From Triticum aestivum (taxonomy: Eukaryota > Streptophyta > Magnoliopsida > Poales > Poaceae): a stretch of DNA of 64,000 bases. Both the position numbers and the translations under genes were made by a program. This document shows positions 44,003-55,549 of this stretch, in pieces (position 1 is the stretch's first letter; each line of letters begins with the position of its first letter). The notes beneath the pieces were generated by a model. The model saw only the letters and a list, made by a program, of their open reading frames with translations, had not been told where the DNA came from and did no database searches. The stretch is from positions 27,929,249 to 27,993,248 of the forward strand of contig NC_057811.1 in the NCBI RefSeq assembly GCF_018294505.1, given 5' to 3'.

Positions 44003-44866
44003 ACCAAGATTGGGTATGAGATGGTAACTGGATTAAGCTATTCATTCTTGATTCGGTGTTCTTCGCCTGACCGAATGGTGTCTCTTTCCTATCTGTAGAA
44101 TAAAGTATATCTGTTACATGCTGATTTGGTCTTGTTGACAGCCTACCTATGTAGCATTACTTAACTGGCATTCCGAAGGCCCTGGTACTTGTACCGGTTG
44201 AGGCAAATTGATGCTTGTCTTAAAAGCAGAGGGCATATCATACAATAAAGGAGCTTCATTCAACTCAACGATAGATGAACCCATCACTCTGCTAATATTT
44301 CTGACGCCTCCTACTCCCACATGTTCTTTGCAACTCTAGTTTTTCTCTTGCAATTTTTGTGTTGCTTATGTGACTGCCCCTACACGAGTTACAAAGCTAG
44401 GTGATATCCAACAAGTGAGAACAAAGTGAAACGATGTAACATGATATCTACTCCTGTAAAGTTGGAGTGTTTATATATAAGGGAAAAAGTATTATTAATG
44501 CAAGTAAAGATGGTGAGCACTTATTTATTTTCACGTGTTCAATACCCATGAGCTACGATAGGCACGTTAAATTGTCGCACCAACCAGTTCACCTTGAAAG
44601 CTTGACGTAACGCCAATTTTTTTGCCACGCCGAGCAGTTTCTACTTCACTCTCTTGTTCAACTAGCGCGGGTTACTAGTGTACGAGCAAACATGAAACGT
44701 CAACATTTCTGTTTCGGCAGCTCTGTCTCCTCAAACCTTCACTCCTTCAACATGATTTCATTATATCTTCATTCTGAATCCACGTGTAAAACAGAAAACA
44801 TTTTTTTTTGTCGTTAGGATCTTCTCAATATCATCAATTGAAGCACACACATAACTCATAATTGTA
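44003..44866. other. Former 3' flank of the mTERF relic and non-coding DNA
   Basis: 44003-44230 looks like an mTERF 3' untranslated region. 44290-44500 loosely echoes the unit at 23953 (GACGCCTCCTACTCCCACAT, GGTGATATCCAACAAGTGAG, TTATATATAAGGG). No gene seen in the rest. Confidence 0.35.
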
Positions 44867-45330
44867 CTCCCTCCGTCCAGGTAAATAAGTCATCTTAGAC
44901 TAGCCACAGTGGGGTGTAACTTAGAATAGTAACATGCATATGTTACTAGTCAATGTTACTACCTCTATAGTGGGGAGTAACATATTTATGGTGTCATGCA
45001 ACACTTCATTTATTGTGTTATAGACTCATATTTGTCTTGTTATGTGTGATGTTACTCATAGTATGAGTAACTAGCTATGTTACTCAATTTGCCTCTCTCC
45101 TCATTAATTAACTGTCACATCATCTACTTTACATAGATATATGTGATGTTACCACTCATGTTACTCCCACTATGGATAGTCTTAGTTCTGCACCGTGGCC
45201 AAGGAGAGGGAAAAATGAAAGAACTTAATGTTTATTTGCTAATTAATAGCATTGCATGCAATGAACTGACCACTGCATGTGGTGTTTTGTAGTCTCAAGT
45301 GATTGAAAGCATACACACCATACATCTCGT
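44867..45330 (+). mobile_element. CTCCCTCCGTCC-ended transposon, right end lost
   Basis: Begins CTCCCTCCGTCCAGGTAAAT after TA at 44865-44866. It is interrupted by a Tourist MITE (44898-45181) and resumes GTTCTGCACCGTGGCC. The part from 45214 to 45330 is the reverse complement of 46090-46205, so both belong to one family. The right terminus is missing here; similarity fades near 45330. Probably a non-coding Tc1/mariner-type element. Confidence 0.6.
44898..45181. mobile_element. Tourist-like MITE nested in the preceding element
   Basis: 284 bp flanked by TTA (44895-44897 and 45182-45184). Left end GACTAGCCACAGTGGGGTG, reversed right end GACTATCCATAGTGGGAG, followed inward by GTAAC on both sides. 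It inserted into a CTCCCTCCGTCC-type element. PIF/Harbinger-type target site. Confidence 0.85.
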
Positions 45331-45980
45331 ATTCTTGTTTTTTCTGGGGAATCCTCACTAGAGTTGTGCGAGTGACTCAGAGGTTACAAAGAAACATCTT
45401 TGTATCCAACCAAAATTTGAAGAAAAATTAATAAGAAAAGAAATGAATTGTATAATTTGTTGAGAGAAATAAATTATATAATTTGGTTTATATGGTAAGA
45501 AAAGATATATATAAGACAGATAAAATAAAAACCTGAAATTTCTTTGTAAACTCCTAGTGTGTACGTACATATTTCTGGAAACTCGTAGTAATAATCTGCT
45601 GCCAGCCCACGCACCCAAAACGCCCGTACAGGACTCGAGTTCATGGCGGCGGTCTTCTCGTCTTCCCAGGATCAACCGGAGTAATACGATCTCGGGAGAT
45701 GATCACGGCAATAATGGCGCACGGCGAATCGAGGGACGGCACGGAATCGTCTGCTCTCCCATCGTGGTTTAAATACCGGAGGGATGGGAGGAGGCGTCTT
45801 CAACTCCCTATTGGCCCCCGCTGCTGCCGGCGGCCGGCGGCCGGAGCTTCCTCAGGTGATGTTGCATTCTCCTCCTTTTTCCGCAGACTCTCATTGACTC
45901 TGTGGTTCCTTCTTTCTCGTGCTTCTACGAGTAAATAGCATAAAACTACTACTTTACAGGCTAGGGTTTTTAAAAAACTA
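45331..45980 (+). other. Promoter- and leader-like low-copy DNA, no gene confirmed
   Basis: GC content rises sharply at 45600-45870. TTTAAATA (45768-45775) could act as a TATA box, and a GC-rich leader with CCGGCGGCCGGCGGCCGGAG is followed by TCAGGTGATG near 45855, a possible splice donor. An ATG at 45643 opens only 13 codons. If a gene starts here, its body is lost or lies across the gap. Speculative. Confidence 0.25.
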
Positions 45981-46207
45981 CTCCCTCCGTCTAGGTGTGT
46001 AAGCATCTTACGAAAATCAAATAATCCCAAAACATTTAGGCATGGTATATTAATTTCCTCCTCGTTTCTTGTTTCGTGACATATCAACCAATAAGAGATA
46101 TGGGCCGTACATGCTTTTAATGACTTGAGACTAACAAACATGACATGCAGTGGTTAGTTCATTATATGCAATGCTATTAATTAGCAAAAAGACATTAAGT
46201 TCTCTCG
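45981..46207 (-). mobile_element. Second, inverted copy of the CTCCCTCC-ended transposon, cut by the gap
   Basis: Starts CTCCCTCCGTCTAGGTGTG after TA (45979-45980). Its inner part at 46090-46205 is the reverse complement of 45214-45330 (shared GAACTTAATGT, GCTAATTAATAGCATTGCAT, CCACTGCATG). It supplies the terminus missing from the copy at 44867. The sequence enters the N run at 46208. Confidence 0.65.
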
Positions 46208-46533
46208 NNNNNNNNNNNNNNNNNNNNNNNNNNNNNNNNNNNNNNNNNNNNNNNNNNNNNNNNNNNNNNNNNNNNNNNNNNNNNNNNNNNNNNNNNNNNN
46301 NNNNNNNNNNNNNNNNNNNNNNNNNNNNNNNNNNNNNNNNNNNNNNNNNNNNNNNNNNNNNNNNNNNNNNNNNNNNNNNNNNNNNNNNNNNNNNNNNNNN
46401 NNNNNNNNNNNNNNNNNNNNNNNNNNNNNNNNNNNNNNNNNNNNNNNNNNNNNNNNNNNNNNNNNNNNNNNNNNNNNNNNNNNNNNNNNNNNNNNNNNNN
46501 NNNNNNNNNNNNNNNNNNNNNNNNNNNNNNNNN
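46208..46533. other. Assembly gap (326 N)
   Basis: Unknown sequence. The left flank is the inverted MITE-like element and the right flank is already inside the CACTA subterminal repeats, so the CACTA terminus (expected CACTA... here) and its target site should lie in this gap. Its length may be nominal. Confidence 0.95.
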
Positions 46534-46566
46534 TTAGTCGCGCCACTTACGAACCGCGACTAAAGG

Positions 46567-46684
46567 CTTTAGTCCCGGTTCTCGTGGCTGACCGGGACTA
46601 AAGGCCCGTCCACGTGGCCGCCAGGGGTCCGTCGGGGCGGAGGGCCTTTAGTCCCGGTTCTCGTGGCTAACCGGGACTAAAGGC
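46567..46684. repeat. CACTA subterminal hairpin repeats
   Basis: Two inverted repeats (46567-46604 and 46644-46684), each CTTTAGTCCCGGTT, a loop CTCGTGGCT, then (A/G)ACCGGGACTAAAG. The second is perfect over 15 or more pairs. Such repeats are thought to bind the CACTA accessory protein, and transcripts of them fold into small-RNA-like hairpins (family knowledge). Confidence 0.8.
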
Positions 46685-49600
46685 CTCGTCCGCAGGTTTA
46701 GGGTTTTAGCCCCCCTAAACCTGGTTTCTTTTTAATTTGTAGTGTTTTATTTCTTTTATATTTTATTTTGTGTTTTGTTTTAATTTTGATGAAGTTTCAG
46801 TACCCATATTCTACGATACTATATACATGCATATGAAATTTCAAACAAGAAGAATTCAAGAGGAATATATAATATATATTCAATCTCGGGTGACCATATA
46901 CAACTTCGAACAAGTTTCCATACACAATTAGGATGGAGGACCATATACAACTTCGAACAAGTTTCAATCTCGGGTATGCATATAAATGTCTGCGTCCTCG
47001 GTATAGTGTTCTCCTTTAGGATTGATGACTTCTCTCAAGAAAAATCCTGTAAATTCATCTTGAATTGGTCGGAAGCGAGCTTTTGGACTAAGCCTCCTCC
47101 GCAAGTTATCCGTCGCGTTCCGCACGCTATCCATTGCCTTCCGCTCAGAGGTTAGTCTCCGGATGTTCTCACAAACATAGTATCCACATAGATTGGTCCC
47201 CGGTGGCTGCTTATCCACATTAACTAACCTTCTGAAATCTAGCTCATGTTTGAATTCACCGACAATTTCTTCTGAGAACCGTCTCCAAACCCTACAGGGC
47301 AAAGAAAATTAAATGAACAAGGGAGTTATTAGTTACTTGATATTAGGAAATGAACGAAAGAGACCGATCGATATAGAGCTCAAATGATTGAAAATAATTA
47401 CTTTTGCAGCATTTTTCTCATGTCGGCCCAACGCTTTGGATCCGAATCCATAGAGTCCATGATTAGAACTCTGGAGGTGTGAAGTTCAATATTTAGCAGA
47501 ATCCAGTGGAACCTGCGGACACGTTACATGCACAGTCATGCATAACTCATCGATTAGACATACCATGCATGGAGTAAACAAAACAGAATGGGCACAAGAG
47601 AGAAACACTCACCCAAAATGGTAAGGAAATAGAATATGACTTTTGAGTTGATGCTTTCTAAGAAACTTGTACAAGTCTTTCTCCACGTCTTCGGGGTGAT
47701 ATTGTAACACATGTCCATTAACGATATGTGGGTCAATGAACCCAACATCATGGATGTTTCTTATTTTGCATTCCCAAATCTTCAATCTGCATAATAGCGT
47801 ACGCAACAATATAGTTAGGACAATATATACATACATATATATATATATATATATAGTGCAGGCAATGAAGAACGAGATGAGGTAGAAATAAATCACTTAC
47901 AGAACGTAGCAACTCAGCATAGATTTGTCGAGGTCGCGCAGATTGAACAGCTGGAACAATTCACTCATATGAACTTGTACAGAGTACCGTTTGGTCTGAT
48001 GCTCCTCTATAACATCCGCATAAATATATTCTTTGTCGGCCCATGTTATGAATTGCTTGTACCAACGTAGCAGATTTCGCATTTGTGGCGGTAGACTCTT
48101 CTCCCGCGCAGGCTCGACGAGAGGCCCATTCCGCACATATTGTAATGCTATCTCACATACTGGCGCATCCTCAAGGCCTAAGAAGGCACGAAGAGTCAAA
48201 CCCATCTCGGACGCTTGTTTCATGGCACTCGCTACAGTCAATCCAAGTGCTGCCACAGCTGCTATGATCTCGGGGTCCTCTTCCGGACCGGCTTTCACTA
48301 TGAGCGGGGGGATCGATTGTTTCTTCTGCATCCCGAGCTGGTCAACTTGTTTCCCGCTTTTTTTACTTTCTTCTTTCTCCTCCTTCAATATTTTTGCTTG
48401 CCTACGAAGTTCATGTCCATAGTCGTCAGGCATATTCAGCTCGGCTTGGGACGGTGTCGTCAAAAAATCCTTAGCCCACTTCTTTTGCTTCTCAGTGAAT
48501 ACTTGCTTGCGCTCAGGCTCTTTTATCGCCTTCATATCCGCCTTCCATTTCTCATAATCAGCAGACGCGGCCAGTTTGGTTTCAGCTTCACTAAGTTCCC
48601 CAGGCCTTGGGAGGAGAGGCTTCAGTGATGGCTCCGGTACCCTTGTGGTCTTAGGTACATAAGGGTCCGGGTTAATAGTCCAGGAGCGGGTTTCCTTGCT
48701 GTCCGCCTGCTTCTGCTTCTTCGCCGGAGGTGGATTGGGGGGCGTCGTACCCGCCGGAGGAGGATTGGGGGGCGTCGTACCCGCCGGAGGTTGTGGATCG
48801 GGGGACGGCGTCGAATGGCGTGAAGGAGGTGTAGGTGAACCACCACGACCACCACCACCGCCACCACCGCCACCACCACCACCACCACCATCGAGGGGGG
48901 GTGGACTTGCTAGCCTTGGCACCTCGCCTGGAAACACTATGTACTTCTTTTTCCATAGAATGAACTGGCGCTTGACATCTCCAAGTCTTCTCTCCCCTTC
49001 GGGTGTAGGTTTGTCAATCTCCAGGTCCTCAAACCCTTGGACTATGTCTTCCACCGTGACACGAGCATAGCCATATGCAATGGGGTTGTTGTGGTGGAGT
49101 GCTCCAGGTGTACAGGGTAAAGCACTGCCGCTAGCTACCTTCGTGGAAACGTTCCCCACGGGATAATGCAGATCACATTCTTTCATCTCCTTTACATCAT
49201 CCACGGGGTAGTGAGGCTCCGGTGCACGAATCTCGATCATCGGTGCACTAGCACTAGGCGGGGCATCCGTGGAAGCCACGCTGCTTCTCCGCTGCTGGCT
49301 TCCGCGATCCGCTTCATGATCTTGATGCGGCCCTGCAGCCGATTTTTCTTTTACTAGTTCATGCACGGTCTGCTTCAACTCATGGAGTTCCGATGCAAAC
49401 TTCGTCATAAGATCTGCATCCCGGTCCGTCTTTCTCTTACGGCTTCTGTAACGGTACGGGTCATTGTCCTGGGAAAACCCTACTTTCCACGGAACTTTGC
49501 CTTTGCCTCGTACACGTCCTCCGTGTTCATCATTCCCGAGGGCTATTGTCAGTGCGTCTTTCTCTCTGTTGAACTTGATCAAGCCCTCTTGAGCTTGGGT

Positions 49601-50579
49601 CATTGCGTCAATAAGGGCTTGGGTGGGAGCAAACTGTCTCTGCCGGTGAACACACACCCCTGTCTCCGGGTCTAGCGATCCCCCATGCCCGTACCACCAG
49701 CTTTTGGCCCTTGGGTCCCATCCCTCTGTACCTAGAGGGATTCCTCGCACCCTCAGGTCCTCCTCCATCTTCTGCCACCTAGGCTCCGAAAGGCGGTATC
49801 CTCCTGGCCCCATAATATGATGGAACTTTTTCTTACTCGCATTATCCTTATTTTTTCGATATTTCCTTCAAATGCTCCGATTGCTTTTGCCTCACAAATT
49901 CTGGCCAATCATCTTTCAGTTTCTCATGTTGTCCATTGAAATCCGGAGTCTTGCCCTTGTTGACATAGTCACGGGTTAAATTTTTCTTGAAGTTCCGGAA
50001 TGCTTCGCCCATCTTCTGAAGATCGAACTCTTTAACTAGCCTCCTCCTCTGACGTCCACCCGGAACCTCGTTACCGAATTCATCGACTTTGTTGTATTCC
50101 GGAGGTAGAATGAAATGTTCCATAAGCTTTCTCCAGCAATCCTTTTTCGTTCTCTTGTCGACAAAACTGAAACCAATACGTGCCTTCTTTGGCTCCTTCC
50201 ATTCCTGGACGGTGATCGGGATGTTGTCTCTAACAACGACTCCGCATTGGTTGATAAACTTTGAGCTGTGCTGTAGGGGCTTGCCGGTTTCACTGACAAA
50301 CTCAATGGCATATGTTTCTCCTGTTTTCATCGCCTTGGATTTGCCACGCTTTGTCGTACTCGATCCGGAGGGCTAAAAAAAGAAAGAGAGTCGCGCGCGT
50401 TAATACATATGTATTCACATTTCAGTAAGTTTGTATCACGAGAGGCTCAATGTATATATATACCTCGCCGGAGGTGGTTGCTACTTGCAATTCAAGATCG
50501 TCGTTTGTTGACGGTTGACCTCCGTCGACAATGTCCGTTCCTTCACCTTCTTGATCATCGACAATCTCTGTTCCACCTT

Positions 50580-51098
50580 TGTCGTGGAATTGTCACGGCA
50601 GATGTCCTCGAGCTAGGACTTAGTCGTGGAGCCATCGCAGCTAGGAAGCTTTGAAGGGGTTATGCGGGACAAAGAACACGAGGGTTTATACTGGTTCGGC
50701 CCCTTACGGTGAAGGTAAAAGCCTACGTCCAGTTTGAGGTGTTATTGACTAGGGTTACGATCGCCAGGGAGCTAAACAGCTATGCCCGGCTCTCAAGGAG
50801 ATTGTTGTTTTTCCCTAAACCGCTGCCGGGTCCTCCCTTTATATAGGGAGGCTGACACCCAGCAGCCCTTAGAGTCCCGGCCGGCTCATAAGAGCGTCCG
50901 GCTCGGACTCTAAACAATACTTGCCTTACACTACAAGTCTACTATAACAATGATTGTAACTACAGGCTTTAAGCCATATCCGGGTCTCAGCCCATCTCTG
51001 GCCCATTATCTTGAAACTTGGCTCCGGGCTTCTGGTATCGACCCTACGAATAACCCGGCCCCTCCTGGCGGGTGACTCTAAGGTCTATATCCTCAACA
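50580..51098 (-). repeat. 3' LTR of the Tat-type Gypsy element (519 bp)
   Basis: + strand TGTCGTGGAATTGTC to ATATCCTCAACA. It carries A at the three sites where the other LTR has G. Preceded by ACCTT. Confidence 0.92.
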
Positions 51099-51109
51099 TT
51101 AGGCCCCAG
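51099..51109 (-). promoter_or_regulatory. Polypurine tract of the Tat-type Gypsy element
   Basis: Read on the - strand: CTGGGGCCTAA, directly before the TGTTGAGG start of the 3' LTR. Confidence 0.75.
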
Positions 51110-51383
51110 ATTGACTTGAACCGGCTCATGTCAATCTTCAACTCTGCCGACCAAGAAAATCACCGGCTCACCATTCATGTGGAGGCCATAACCCGGAGTG
51201 ACGTCATCCTCTGGACTCCGGATAATCCGCCGTGACGTCATCCTCCATTAAGTCCGTTTTTTGCTCCGCCAGATCCGCAACGGATCTTTGCTTTTACTGT
51301 CTTTCCGAAAATCGAGGCGCCGTGAGGGGGAGATAACCACGCCGTGATCTCCTTGAATCTCGCGCCCACTTATGACCCTGCCT

Positions 51384-51390
51384 TATAAAT
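51384..51390 (+). promoter_or_regulatory. TATA box of the antisense gene
   Basis: TATAAAT in GCCTTATAAATAGGCC, lying inside the element about 290 bp from the 3' LTR. A pyrimidine-rich start region (AACACTTCTCTTCTCACG) follows about 25 bp downstream. A probable 5'UTR intron runs from GTGAGTCCCC at 51569 to TTATTATAG at 52169, 16 bp before the ATG. Confidence 0.65.
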
Positions 51391-52185
51391 AGGCCGGCCC
51401 AACACTTCTCTTCTCACGCTCTCCTTCTTCCTCCTCGCGTCGTCGCTCTTCTGCCCGAGCTCTGCCACTGCTGCCGCCGTCGCTCCCTCGTCCTTCATCA
51501 ACCCGGCCGCTGCATCACCCTGACTCGGACCAGATAACGTCGGCGACCTCCGCTCTTCTCTGGCTCCGGTGAGTCCCCTCTGCCTTACTAGCATAGATCT
51601 GTGATAGAGTTCGTCTGTGTTCTTCATGTTCGTCACCATAGTCACAAGTTTCAGTAGCTCCTGTAGTCACCGTAGTTAGTTGATCTTTAGCCTTGCGTAG
51701 AACCACCGCGGTAGATGTTTGAGACTCATTTCATCTGCAAGAGCACCTCTTTTCACTGCATAAGGACTGTGTTCAATCTCAAGAACTTCCCCTGCTTCTG
51801 TTTTTAGGTCTAGAAAAATTTCATCTCGCCCGACCATTTTGATCCGAAGAAGTTACTGCAATATGTGAAATCTGTTTTACCACACTTAGTAAAAATTGCA
51901 GCCCTTGAATCTTGGCGGCTTATATTTCCGACTTAAAGAAAACACGCGCCGTAGAACTTTCCGGTTTAAAGAGAACCATGCTCTGTAGATTCCTCCGGCT
52001 TAACTGTAGTAAACCGTAGATGACCAACTTTTTTCTGAATGTTCCTACAGCTCAGATAACTCACCGTTCATGAGTATATATCATTAGTCCCCTTCATAAG
52101 CCACCACCTTAATTCGAAAAATAGATCTCCGGCTTATAATTGACCCGGATACCTTTCTCTTTATTATAGACCACCAACCTTCACG

Positions 52186-55100
52186 ATGCCTCCCAAGTCT
52201 CCCATCACTTGCAACTGGATGAGATCCAATGTCACTGACGAGACCCTGGCCAACTTCGTTAAGTCCGGATATCTGCCCAAGAAGGAAGCGATGTCCTACC
52301 GTGCCCCTGACCCGTCAGAGGAAAGACCACAGCCGAGGGACGGGGAGGTAGTGATCTTTGCAGACCACATGAGCCGGGGCTTCGCACCGCCCGGCTCAAA
52401 ATTCTTCCGGGATGTGCTCAACTTCTTTGACCTTCGGCCTCAGGATATAGGACCCAACTCCGTATCCAACATCTGCAACTTCCAAGTTTTTTGCGAAGTA
52501 TACCTTGGAGAGGAGCCCAGTTTACTGCTTTTCAGAGAACTGTTATACTTAAACCGCCAAAATGAGTGCGCCAATGGGCCAAGTCTGGAATTAGGCGGCA
52601 TCTCCATCCAACGGCGCAGGGACTGTCTGTTCCCTTATGCAGAGCCGCCGAGCCACCCTAAAGATTGGAACATGACTTGGTTCTACTGCCAAGACACGTC
52701 CCCGGCTAACGAGAATCCACTGCCCGGCTTTCGCCCAACACGCCTGGAACCGACTCACCCGTTATCCGACAAACTTACTGCCGCGGAACGCCAGCCTCTG
52801 CTTCCGACGATCAACAAGATCAAGGCCCTGCTAGGCAACGGTGTGAACGGAATTGATCTAGTCCGGGTCTGGATCTCATGGCGGGTGATCCCATTGAGCC
52901 ACCGCCCCGGCTTAATGTGTGAATACACCGGGCGAAAGGATGACCCGCAGAGGCAAAGTCGCAACGATCTTCCGGAAGACGTTGCTGAGGAAGAGACCAA
53001 GGCTCTGTTAAACGAGAGCCTGGCCGACTGTGGAAGAACCGGGCTGGCCCCGTTCTGCAAGACCAATCCAGCCCCAGCGGTAAGCCACTGACTTTAATCT
53101 TTCAACTTCTTTTGCATGTCACCTTGATCTAGATCGCTTTAAGAATTCATTACTGTACTTCTCAGGCTGATTACAAATTCTGGCGGGTCAAATATGACCA
53201 TGAGGCGGCCAAGAAGGCCAGGAAGGCGAAGAAAGCCGCCAAGAAAGCCGCCCCTCGCAGAAAGGGAAGCAGACCCACCGCTTCGGAGCTGCTGCAATTA
53301 AGCGATAGCTCCGAGTCAGAGGTAACCCTTAAACCTTTAAATTCTTGCCATATTTTTTGTTTGCTGCTGTCCACCTTATCAACATTTTGCTTATTGACAG
53401 GATGACACCGGCGCCAGTAACCCGGTGATTGAAGAGGTAACATCACTTTCCTCTGACTCGGAGCCTTTGCCACAGCTGAAAGTCCGAAGAGTAACCCAGA
53501 AAGTAAGCTTTTCTCATCCGTTAGCTCATCGAGACCCTCAATTTCTTTTGAAGCAGCAGGTTCACGAAAGCCGGCGTCACACCCGGGCCCGCAAGGACAC
53601 CGACCTCTCCGCCGGGTTACCCGACGCAACAAGGAAGCGTCGTACTGAGGTTTTTTCTCATCTGTACCCTTTTCATCCGTTGGCGGGTGTCATCCGTCAG
53701 CCACTCAACTCTTCTGACTCTAATTACCAGGAGACCTCCCCCTCTTCGGGTGACTCCATGCAGTCAAGTCTGCCGGCCTTCAAAACTGCACCCGGGTAAT
53801 AACAATCTCCTTACATTACCTGTCTGTACTTACTCTTTGTACACCTAACACTTCTGTATTTTCAGTGCCCAGGCAAAGCTCACCAAAAGAGCAAAGAAGA
53901 CCAGGTCAGCCGGAGTGCCAGACTTGCCTGAGCCGGAGACGACGGCTCAAGAGCCGCCAGCTGCCGCCGCCCCCGAAGCCACCAGTCCTATGGACACGGC
54001 ACCTGAAGCCCCTGCCCCAACTGCCAAGACAACAACCGAAGCATCGGTTAACCCGGAGGCCTCCGGCTCCGCCCCTTCAACTGACGACCCGGACGTGGTA
54101 ATTACCCGGACGGAGTATGTTGAGCCGGGGAGACCGACCGTGCTGGCCAAATGCTCTGCGAAGGGGGAGTTGCTGCAGCCCCACCGGGTGAATCTGGATC
54201 TCTCCAACTACACCGACTTGAGCATTGGAGAGCTCGTCTCTGGCTACATCAGCCAGGTTCACAAGAGCCGGGACGCCGAAATCGCCATGGTCAACCAGAT
54301 CCAACAAAAATCTGAGGTAACCTTCTGCTGTCTTCTTATTTTCTGCATAGTGATCCTTGTCATGCCAGCCCCCAAGTCTACAACTTATACTTGAATATGC
54401 TGTAGACTTAGATTCCGGCTTACTTAACTGAACCGGCAGTACGTAGATAGATACGTTCAATATGCATTAGCCCCCAAGTGCCAAGTGCCTTTGCTTGGAA
54501 AGCGCTTGGGACTTATAGAATGACTGTTAACAACCCGGAAATATATGCAGGCTGTTGGCAAAAAATTAGAGTCGGACCTTGCGGATCTTAAGAGCCGGCT
54601 GAAGACACAAGAGATGGAGACCCGGAAGGCCAACGCCAAGTTTGTCTCCAGCATCGCCGCTCAAGAGAAACTGAAGACTGAATTCGATGCTGAGCGGAAG
54701 TCCTGGGCGGAGGAGAAAAACGCACTGGTGACCCGGGCCGAACAGGCAGAGAAGGCCCTCACCGAGAAGACCGTTGAACTCTCCGGCCTAAAGCGCCAGG
54801 TTTCCCAAATGGTGGCTGCCATCTTCGGTAAGTCGCCTCGCCGGCTTTCATCAAGTCTGTATATGTTATGATTCATCCTTGTCACCGACTTACCTAATCT
54901 TTATTAAACAGGCTCCAGAAGCGCCAACCTGAACCAGAGTGTGGTCACCAAACTAAAGGCCGTGTACACCCTGGTGGAACAGCTCTACACCGGGTCACAG
55001 CGGGCCCTAGCGGTGGTGGCTTTGTCGAATGAGGTGCCAACACACCTGGCCGAAGTCCTGCGCCGGCTCGCAGTTCTGCCACAGCGGATCCAGGAGCTAC

Positions 55101-55549
55101 GACGAGCATCCGCGAGAGCCGGAGCAATCGCCGCGCTGAGCCGGGCTAAGGCATTCGTGCCAGAGCTAGATCCGGCAGATATCGCCCTGGGTTACCCCAG
55201 CCTGAAAGAAGACGGCTCAGCCTTCGACCAAAAGGACTTCGCGGCATGTGTGAAGGCTGTACGCCCGGTGGCTACCCTCATCGGGAACGACACCGACTTG
55301 ACCAAGTATCAGCCGGGTTTTGACGCGGAGAATCAAAGGATTCCAACCCCACGCTATGAAGCCCTCAACCTGATCCCTCCGGCTCGTCAGCATACCTTCG
55401 CCCCGGAGATTGACCCGGCCGGGTTAATCGACGAAGAAGCCCAGTTCGAAGCTCTCAGCGGCATCGACTGGAAGTCATCATCCTTCGAGGTCTTGGGATC
55501 AGCCGGAGCAGAAGACGAGCCGGGGACTTCAACTCAGCAGGCGTCATAA
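52186..55549 (+). CDS. Intact eight-exon antisense gene within the Gypsy element
   Basis: Exons 52186-53079, 53166-53321, 53401-53502, 53557-53649, 53731-53795, 53866-54316, 54551-54827 and 54912-55549. All introns are GT...AG and all phases fit (0,0,0,0,2,0,1), giving 891 residues with no stop. Residues about 20-290 (NWMRSNVTDETLANFVKSGY; PGSKFFRDVLNFFDLRPQDI; PKDWNMTWFY) resemble the plant 'putative gypsy type transposon' domain (Pfam Transposase_28, from memory). Then come a Lys/Ala-rich stretch (about 313-335, nuclear-signal-like), an acidic/Ser part, a Pro/Ala-rich linker (about 455-510), a coiled coil (about 588-680) and a C-terminal globular part. Function unknown; similar antisense ORFs occur in other Tat elements. 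The donor of intron 4 (GAG/GTTTTT) is weak. Confidence 0.85.

Noticed and set aside
46150..46563. ORFs running through the N block
   Set aside because: Undefined bases make them artefacts.
48696..49070. Long + strand ORF rich in Pro/Gly opposite the CACTA gene
   Set aside because: It is the reverse of the poly-Gly coding GGT run and neighbouring codons of the real - strand exon; no independent domain.
53171..53632. Minus-strand ORF of 153 codons across antisense-gene introns
   Set aside because: It crosses intron sequence and opposes well-phased exons; shadow of the Lys/Ala-rich exon.
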